Shown here piece by piece: positions 14,233 through 18,375 of a DNA stretch of 18,375 nt. The notes beneath the pieces are model-generated. The model was not told where the DNA came from. It did not search any database and saw only the letters and a program-made list of their open reading frames with translations. The DNA comes from Giesbergeria sp. (GTDB lineage: Bacteria > Pseudomonadota > Gammaproteobacteria > Burkholderiales > Burkholderiaceae_C). Position 1 is the stretch's first letter. Every line of letters starts with the position of its first letter. The stretch is from NCBI GenBank assembly GCA_017987055.1, contig JAGNUJ010000020.1, positions 1 to 18,375 on the forward strand, in the 5' to 3' direction. Made by a program: the position numbers and the translations under genes.

Positions 14233-14300
14233 CAGGCTTTGCGTGCAGCACGTCAAGTGCGATGCAGGTAAAGCGGCCGGCCAGAGGATCGCAAAGCCTG
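14233..14300 (-). promoter_or_regulatory. Inverted repeat in the trmD-rplS spacer (possible L19 leader structure)
   Basis: CAGGCTTTGCG at 14233-14243 and CGCAAAGCCTG at 14290-14300 are perfect 11-base complements enclosing 46 bases, in the otherwise non-coding 132-base spacer. In the mRNA this would fold as a long-range stem 55 bases upstream of the rplS start. There is no T-run, so it is not a terminator. Processing site or translational control are possible. Confidence 0.5.
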
Positions 14301-14309
14301 CGATTATAG

Positions 14310-15068
14310 CTATTTCAGCTGCGCTAACCGTACCTCGTCCGCTGGAGCGAATGCACCTGCGGCACGGGCAGCAGCAATCAGCTCGGGGCGATGCTGGGCG
14401 GTGAGTGCCAAACGCTGGTCACGCCGCCAGCGCTCAATGCGCGCGTGGTGGCCCGAGAGCAACTCCGCAGGCACGCCGCGCCCATCCCATTCTTCCGGGC
14501 GCGTGTAGTGCGGGCAGTCCAGCAAGCCATCCAGCGCTGGGTTAAAGCTATCGAGTTGGTGGCTGCCCTCGTCGTTGAGCACGCCGGGCTGCAGCCGCGC
14601 CACCGCGTCGAGCAAGGCCAGCGCAGCAATCTCGCCGCCCGACAGCACAAAGTCGCCCAAGCTGATTTGCACGTCCACATGGGCGTCAATAAAACGCTGG
14701 TCAATGCCCTCGTAGCGGCCACACAGCAGTACCGCGCCGGCACTGGCCGACCAGTGCTCGACGCCAGCGTGGTTCAACGCCGTGCCAATCGGCGAGAACA
14801 GCACCAGTGGCACGGTTTGTTCGACTGCTTCAGCACGGTCAGTGCGAATGGCGGCCAAGCAGCGCTCCAGCGGCGGTGCCATCATCACCATGCCGGGGCC
14901 GCCGCCAAACGGGCGATCATCGACACGGCGGTAATTGCCTTCAGCGTAGTCGCGTGGATTCCACAGGCGCACGTCCACCAAGCCCGAGGTGTAAGCACGG
15001 CGGGTGATGCCGCTGGCCAAAAACGGCGCGAACAGCTCAGGAAACAGGGTGATGACATCAAAGCGCAT
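14310..15068 (-). CDS. trmD: tRNA (guanine-N1-)-methyltransferase
   Basis: SPOUT-class methyltransferase making m1G37 in tRNAs, essential for reading-frame maintenance. A 252-residue protein starting MRFDVITLFPELF, with VDDRPFGGGPGMVM (about 50-63), the SAM-binding knot around LLCGRYEGIDQRF and ISLGDFVLSGGEIAALAL, and the conserved EGSHQLDSF and YTRPEEWDG.VPAELLSGHH blocks that bind tRNA. Length is normal. It starts 9 bases after the rimM stop without a visible Shine-Dalgarno, so coupling to rimM translation is likely. Gene order rpsP-rimM-trmD-rplS is the standard proteobacterial one. Confidence 0.97.
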   Translation of the reverse strand: MRFDVITLFPELFAPFLASGITRRAYTSGLVDVRLWNPRDYAEGNYRRVDDRPFGGGPGMVMMAPPLERCLAAIRTDRAEAVEQTVPLVLFSPIGTALNHAGVEHWSASAGAVLLCGRYEGIDQRFIDAHVDVQISLGDFVLSGGEIAALALLDAVARLQPGVLNDEGSHQLDSFNPALDGLLDCPHYTRPEEWDGRGVPAELLSGHHARIERWRRDQRLALTAQHRPELIAAARAAGAFAPADEVRLAQLK

Positions 15069-15077
15069 GGCGGGAGC

Positions 15078-15647
15078 TTAGTAGTCGGGTTGCCAATCGA
15101 CGGTGATGCGGCGCTCGGGCAGCTCGACCTTGTCCACAAAAGCCGAGACGAAGGGAATCATGCGCTCTTGCGGCTTGCCATCTTCCTCGAAGGCCAGCAC
15201 CAGCACGGTTTGCGGCCCGGTGGTCATCAAATCGCGCACTTGACCGAGTGCTATGCCTTCGCGGTTGACCACGTCGAGACCAATCAAATCGACCCAATAA
15301 AACTCGTCCTCTTGGGTTTTGGCAAAGTCCGTACGCGGCACAAAAATGCGCGCGCCGCCCAGCAGCGCGGCCGCGTCGCGGTCGTCAATGCCCTCGGCCC
15401 ACGCCACCACCACGTCCGAATGCATCTTGGACTGGCGAATCGGCAGCACAGCGGTGCCGGAAAAAGTGCGCGCGCCGCGCTCGCTGGGCTGCAAATACCA
15501 GCGCTTGGCGGCCAAAATAGTTTTGGGTTCGGCGCTGTGCGACAGCACTTTGAACCAGCCTTTAACGCCCCAAGCCTCGGTAATGCGACCGACTTCGACC
15601 GCGTCGGCCGGTAGCTCGGCAGTTTCCAAATTCAAGGCAGTAGGCAT
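15078..15647 (-). CDS. rimM: 16S rRNA processing protein RimM
   Basis: A ribosome maturation factor that binds S19 and helps fold the head of the 30S subunit. From ATG 15647 it is 189 residues (MPTALNLETAEL..). The RimM N-terminal beta-barrel starts at VEVGRITEAWGVKGWFKV; the linker has the DAAALLGGARIFV motif, and the PRC-barrel shows EFYWVDLIGLDVVNREG and PFVSAFVDKVELPERRITVDW near the end. An upstream frame extension to 15719 exists but would run through the hairpin spacer and is unlikely. The spacer to rpsP is 104 bases with a strong hairpin. Confidence 0.95.
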   Translation of the reverse strand: MPTALNLETAELPADAVEVGRITEAWGVKGWFKVLSHSAEPKTILAAKRWYLQPSERGARTFSGTAVLPIRQSKMHSDVVVAWAEGIDDRDAAALLGGARIFVPRTDFAKTQEDEFYWVDLIGLDVVNREGIALGQVRDLMTTGPQTVLVLAFEEDGKPQERMIPFVSAFVDKVELPERRITVDWQPDY

Positions 15648-15684
15648 AAGAGTCAGCAGATCAAAAAAAGGGCTAGAAAATGAC

Positions 15685-15738
15685 AAAGGGCGGGTTTCGT
15701 GCGGCACACCGAAGTACACCGAACAAAACCCGCCCTTT
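15685..15738 (-). promoter_or_regulatory. Strong hairpin in the rpsP-rimM spacer
   Basis: AAAGGGCGGGTTT (15685-15697) is perfectly complementary to AAACCCGCCCTTT (15726-15738), enclosing 28 bases that contain a tandem ACACCGAA-GT-ACACCGAA. On the mRNA it starts 13 bases after the rpsP stop. It is followed by GTCATTTTC, which is not a clean T-run, so it looks like a leaky terminator or a 3'-end protecting hairpin that would let S16 be made in excess of RimM and TrmD, as is known for this operon in E. coli. Confidence 0.65.
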
Positions 15739-15751
15739 TCGGGAGGCTTAA

Positions 15752-16003
15752 TTAAGCAGCAGCTTTAGCAGCTTGCTTGATCAGGCGATCCACGGTGGGG
15801 GACGACTGGGCGCCCACGCCGACCCAGTAGGCCAGACGGTCTTGCGCAATGCGCAGGCCTTCTTCGCCGCCTTTAGCGCTGGGGTTGTAGAAACCCAAAC
15901 GCTCGATAAAGCGGCCATCGCGGCGCACGCGCTTGTCGGCAACGACGATGTTGAAGAAAGGACGGCCTTTAGAACCGCCGCGGGAAAGTCGGATGACGAC
16001 CAT
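15752..16003 (-). CDS. rpsP: 30S ribosomal protein S16
   Basis: An 83-residue S16 starting [21 protein letters not shown], then [20 protein letters not shown] and the [22 protein letters not shown] end. Length is normal. The ATG at 16003 has a good GAAGGAT ribosome site 5-6 bases upstream; the in-frame extension to 16096 is not real because it runs through the leader hairpin. It is first in the four-gene ribosomal operon. A TATACT element at 16112-16117 just inside the pit end could be a -10 box, but I find no matching -35, so the promoter is not fixed. Confidence 0.97.
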   Translation of the reverse strand: MVVIRLSRGGSKGRPFFNIVVADKRVRRDGRFIERLGFYNPSAKGGEEGLRIAQDRLAYWVGVGAQSSPTVDRLIKQAAKAAA

Positions 16004-16021
16004 GATTAATCCTTCGGGTGG

Positions 16022-16047
16022 GGGCTGGCGTTTGACGCCAATAGCCC
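16022..16047 (-). promoter_or_regulatory. Hairpin in the rpsP leader next to the ribosome-binding site
   Basis: On the mRNA, GGGC-TAT-TGGCGT pairs with ACGCCA-GCCC around a CAA loop, with a three-base bulge. It ends about 8 bases before the rpsP Shine-Dalgarno. Such placement would allow translational control of the operon, but no known S16 leader motif is claimed. Confidence 0.45.
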
Positions 16048-16120
16048 AGAGTTCGCAACGTTGAGACACGCGACATGACCACCCGGTCAGCGACACGCTG
16101 CAAAGCCGACAAGTATATCT

Positions 16121-17131
16121 TTAATACAGCTGCAAGCTAATCCAGTAAGCCACAGAAGCCACAAAAGCACTGGCCGGAATCGTCAAGACCCAGGCCCAGA
16201 CGATGTTGCCCGCCACGCCCCAACGCACCGCGCTAGCGCGCTGAGTGGAGCCAACGCCAACAATCGCACCGGTAATGGTGTGCGTGGTCGAGACCGGAAT
16301 GCCCATCACCGTCGCCAAAAACAGCGTCATCGCACCGCCGGTTTCAGCACAAAAACCGCCAACAGGTTTGAGTTTTGTGATTTTCTGGCCCATCGTTTTC
16401 ACAATACGCCAGCCACCAAACATCGTGCCCATACCAATCGCCGTGTAGCAGCTCACAATGACCCACGTCGGCGGCGAAGCATCGCCCGGAGCGGTGTAGC
16501 CCGTGGCAATCAGTAGCAGCCAAATAATGCCGATGGTTTTTTGCGCGTCGTTGCCGCCGTGCCCCAAGCTATAGGCACCGGCCGAGACCAATTGCAAACG
16601 GCGAAACCACTTATCGACCTTGCTGGGGCGCGAGCGGCGAAAAATCCACGCCACCGCCACCATCATGATGGAGCCGAGCAAAAAGCCCAGCAGCGGCGAG
16701 ATGAAAATAAACGCAATGGTTTTCCAGATGCCCGAGGACACCAGCGAGCTAGCGCCAGCTTTGGCAATCACTGCGCCGACGATGCCGCCAATCAGCGCGT
16801 GCGACGAGCTACTGGGAATGCCGTAGTACCAAGTAATCAAATTCCAAGTAATGGCCCCCACCAAAGCGCCAAAAATCACGTGTGTATCGACCACCCCCGG
16901 CTCCACAATGCCTTTGCCAATAGTGGCGGCCACGCTGAGGTGGAAAACAAAAATCGCAATAAAGTTAAAAAATGCGGCAAATACCACCGCATGGCCGGGC
17001 TTGAGCACTCCGGTCGAGACCACGGTGGCAATCGAATTGGCCGCGTCGTGAAAGCCGTTCATAAAGTCAAAGACGATGGCCAACGCGACCAACACAACCA
17101 CAACCCACAGGGCAGTTTGTACGGTTTCCAT
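16121..17131 (-). CDS. pit: Low-affinity inorganic phosphate transporter (Pit family)
   Basis: A 336-residue PiT-family permease that moves metal-phosphate with protons across the inner membrane. The inverted-repeat signatures are both visible: FMNGFHDAANSIATVVSTGVL (about 23-43) in the first half and GHGGNDAQKTIGIIW (about 193-207) in the second, plus PVSTTHTITGAIVGVG near the C-terminus. About ten hydrophobic helices are apparent. It lies 22 bases after the DUF47 gene with only a weak AAGAA site, so it is probably expressed as the second gene of that pair. No terminator is visible between pit and rpsP, so some read-through into the ribosomal operon is possible. Confidence 0.95.
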   Translation of the reverse strand: METVQTALWVVVVLVALAIVFDFMNGFHDAANSIATVVSTGVLKPGHAVVFAAFFNFIAIFVFHLSVAATIGKGIVEPGVVDTHVIFGALVGAITWNLITWYYGIPSSSSHALIGGIVGAVIAKAGASSLVSSGIWKTIAFIFISPLLGFLLGSIMMVAVAWIFRRSRPSKVDKWFRRLQLVSAGAYSLGHGGNDAQKTIGIIWLLLIATGYTAPGDASPPTWVIVSCYTAIGMGTMFGGWRIVKTMGQKITKLKPVGGFCAETGGAMTLFLATVMGIPVSTTHTITGAIVGVGSTQRASAVRWGVAGNIVWAWVLTIPASAFVASVAYWISLQLY

Positions 17132-17153
17132 AAATGAACCGTTTCTTAGCTGG

Positions 17154-17801
17154 TCAGGAGTTTTCGAGGACGATGCCCTCGATCAAATTGGCCACATCCT
17201 CACACCGGTCGGTGATGGTTTCAAGCAATTCGTAAATCGCCTTGAGCTTAATCAGCTCGCGCACATCCGGCTCTTCGCGAAACAGCTTGCTCATGGCCGA
17301 GCGCAGCACACGGTCGGCATCGCCCTCGAGCACGTCAATCTCTTCGCAGGCTTTGAGTGCCGCTTCCGCCGTGGCCGGGTCAGCCAACTTGTTGAGCAAA
17401 TTGACGGCGGTGCGCATACGCTCGCAGCACTTGACACTCAAGTCGGTCAGACGCGAAATTTCATCCGTCATATGGCGGATGTCGTAGAGGTTCATGGTCT
17501 CGGCAGAGTCTTGAAACAGGTCTGCCACATCGTCCATGGTGTTGATGAGGGTGTGAATTTGTTCGCGATCAATCGGCGTAATAAACGTTTTGTGTACCGC
17601 CTTATTGACTTCGTGGGTCACCCGGTCAGCCGCGCCCTCGGCGGTATCGACGTCTTGGGCGTATTTTTCTCGCAGGTGCGGGTCGTTGTAATGGGCTACG
17701 AGAAGTGCAAACGAATGCGCCGCATCGACGATGCAGTCGGCATGTTGGTTGAACATCTCGAAAAAATTACCTTCGCGCGGCAAAAGTTTGCCAAACAGCA
17801 T
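17154..17801 (-). CDS. DUF47/PhoU-divergent family protein, partner of Pit
   Basis: A 215-residue all-helical protein of the DUF47 (PhoU-like) family, commonly encoded directly before pit genes and thought to modulate phosphate transport. It starts MLFGKLLPREGNFFEMFNQHA and shows the typical acidic/basic helices, including HEVNKAVHKTFITPIDREQIHTLI (about 65-88) with the metal-binding-type E..D pattern of PhoU folds, and CEEIDVLEGDADRVLR in the second half. The ATG at 17801 is supported by a GAGGAG ribosome site 5 bases upstream. I did not recognise a Pho box in the 187-base spacer upstream. Confidence 0.9.
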   Translation of the reverse strand: MLFGKLLPREGNFFEMFNQHADCIVDAAHSFALLVAHYNDPHLREKYAQDVDTAEGAADRVTHEVNKAVHKTFITPIDREQIHTLINTMDDVADLFQDSAETMNLYDIRHMTDEISRLTDLSVKCCERMRTAVNLLNKLADPATAEAALKACEEIDVLEGDADRVLRSAMSKLFREEPDVRELIKLKAIYELLETITDRCEDVANLIEGIVLENS

Positions 17802-17945
17802 GAAAACTCCTCAGGGGGAATTGGAGGGAAAAATGGCGCAGCCCCATCAAAAACACAGGATTTGCGCGAACTCGGGGAGTTTAACCCTGCCCTCCAAATC
17901 CATAGAAACACAAAGCTGACGTTGTTGCCGGTTGAAACAGCGTGT

Positions 17946-17963
17946 AAAAACCAACCGCGTTGG
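17946..17963 (-). terminator. Possible weak terminator after rarA
   Basis: On the minus strand CCAAC-GCG-GTTGG is followed by TTTTT, about 25 bases after the rarA stop. The stem is only 5 base pairs, so this is tentative. Confidence 0.35.
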
Positions 17964-17988
17964 CTGCGGCACCAGAGGGCAACTAAGC

Positions 17989-18375
17989 CTATTTGCCGGC
18001 GGCGGCGGCCGCATTACGGGCACGCAACTGGTCGAGTTTGTCAGCAATCTTTATTTCTAAACCACGGCGCACCGGCTGATAAAACCCGGGCGCGGCCATG
18101 CCATCGGGCAAATACTGTTCGCCCGCCGCAAAGCCATCCGCTTCGTCGTGGGCATAGCGGTAGCCCTTGCCGTAGTCCAGCGTCTGCATCAACGCTGTCG
18201 GCGCATTGCGCAAATGCAGCGGCACCGGCTGCGAGGCGCCCTGCTTGACCAGCGCGCGCGCCGCGTTGTAGGCCTTGTAGGCGGCGTTGGACTTGGGCGC
18301 CACGGCCAAATACAGCACGCATTCGGCCAGCGCCAGCTCGCCCTCGGGGCTGCCCAGGCGCTCGTAGACCTCGGC
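17989..18375 (-). CDS. rarA: Replication-associated recombination protein A, C-terminal part
   Basis: The last 128 residues of a RarA/MgsA-type AAA+ ATPase, the relative of eukaryotic WRNIP1 that acts at stalled replication forks. The C-terminal tetramerisation region is recognisable from PKSNAAYKAYNAARALV, then PVPLHLRNAPT and YGKGYRYAHDEADGFAAGEQYLPDGM. The reading frame is open to the right window edge, and the ATPase domain lies outside. The stop (TAG) is followed by a short possible terminator and the upstream region of the DUF47-pit pair. Confidence comes from the very conserved LHLRNAPT and GYRYAHDE motifs. Confidence 0.93.
   Translation of the reverse strand, partial: AEVYERLGSPEGELALAECVLYLAVAPKSNAAYKAYNAARALVKQGASQPVPLHLRNAPTALMQTLDYGKGYRYAHDEADGFAAGEQYLPDGMAAPGFYQPVRRGLEIKIADKLDQLRARNAAAAAGK

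Noticed and set aside
14300..14325. TATAGCTATTTCAGCTGCGC near the trmD stop, resembling the dispersed repeat.
   Set aside because: It lacks the CTCTAGCC block at the correct spacing and matches the 20-mer poorly; it codes for the TrmD C-terminus.
14391..15614. A 407-codon open frame opposite trmD and rimM.
   Set aside because: It is a shadow of two well-identified genes; no domain or start signal supports it.
17076..18248. A 390-codon plus-strand frame spanning pit start, the DUF47 gene, its upstream spacer and the end of rarA.
   Set aside because: It runs antisense through three recognised genes and shows no protein-like features.

Overview
The window reads as an ordinary stretch of a betaproteobacterial chromosome, most likely from the family Comamonadaceae (Acidovorax, Rhodoferax or a relative). 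The grounds are the housekeeping gene order (rpsP-rimM-trmD-rplS next to a CoA-type NUDIX gene and a CobD/CbiB-like gene; orn divergent from an M48 protease gene followed by phhB and rsgA), the protein sequences, and a short dispersed repeat of a kind I recall from that family. I saw no rRNA, tRNA, insertion sequence, prophage, CRISPR array or replication origin.

Left part (1-6342). The window opens inside ispA (minus, running off the left edge), preceded in the same transcription unit by xseB. Divergent to them is a two-domain rhodanese-type sulfurtransferase. Then come flhD and flhC, the master activator of flagellar genes, with no other flagellar structural genes beside them. A bidirectional terminator separates flhC from a convergent pair of overlapping lipoprotein genes. 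The downstream one resembles FlgO, a motility-associated outer-membrane lipoprotein. An AI-2E/PerM-type membrane protein follows on the plus strand and ends at a second bidirectional terminator.

Middle (6370-12896). A DEAD-box RNA helicase with a long Gly/Arg tail (minus) and oligoribonuclease (minus) are followed, divergently, by a plus-strand operon with 4-base ATGA overlaps: Ste24-type M48 protease, pterin-4a-carbinolamine dehydratase (phhB) and the ribosome-assembly GTPase rsgA. A CobD/CbiB-like membrane protein converges on rsgA with 4 bases between the stop codons.

Right part (12967-18375), all on the minus strand. In transcription order: the C-terminus of rarA (runs off the right edge); a DUF47/PhoU-like gene with the phosphate transporter gene pit; the ribosomal operon rpsP-rimM-trmD-rplS with its own hairpin-rich spacers and terminator; then the NUDIX hydrolase.

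The most interesting signal is a 34-base repeat, CTCTAGCC-N6-20-mer, present five times. Three copies lie between genes. Two lie inside coding sequence, in adjacent genes of one operon: the N-terminus of phhB and the C-terminus of rsgA. I did not find a convincing undescribed multi-gene system. The best candidate for new function is the lipoprotein pair next to flhDC.
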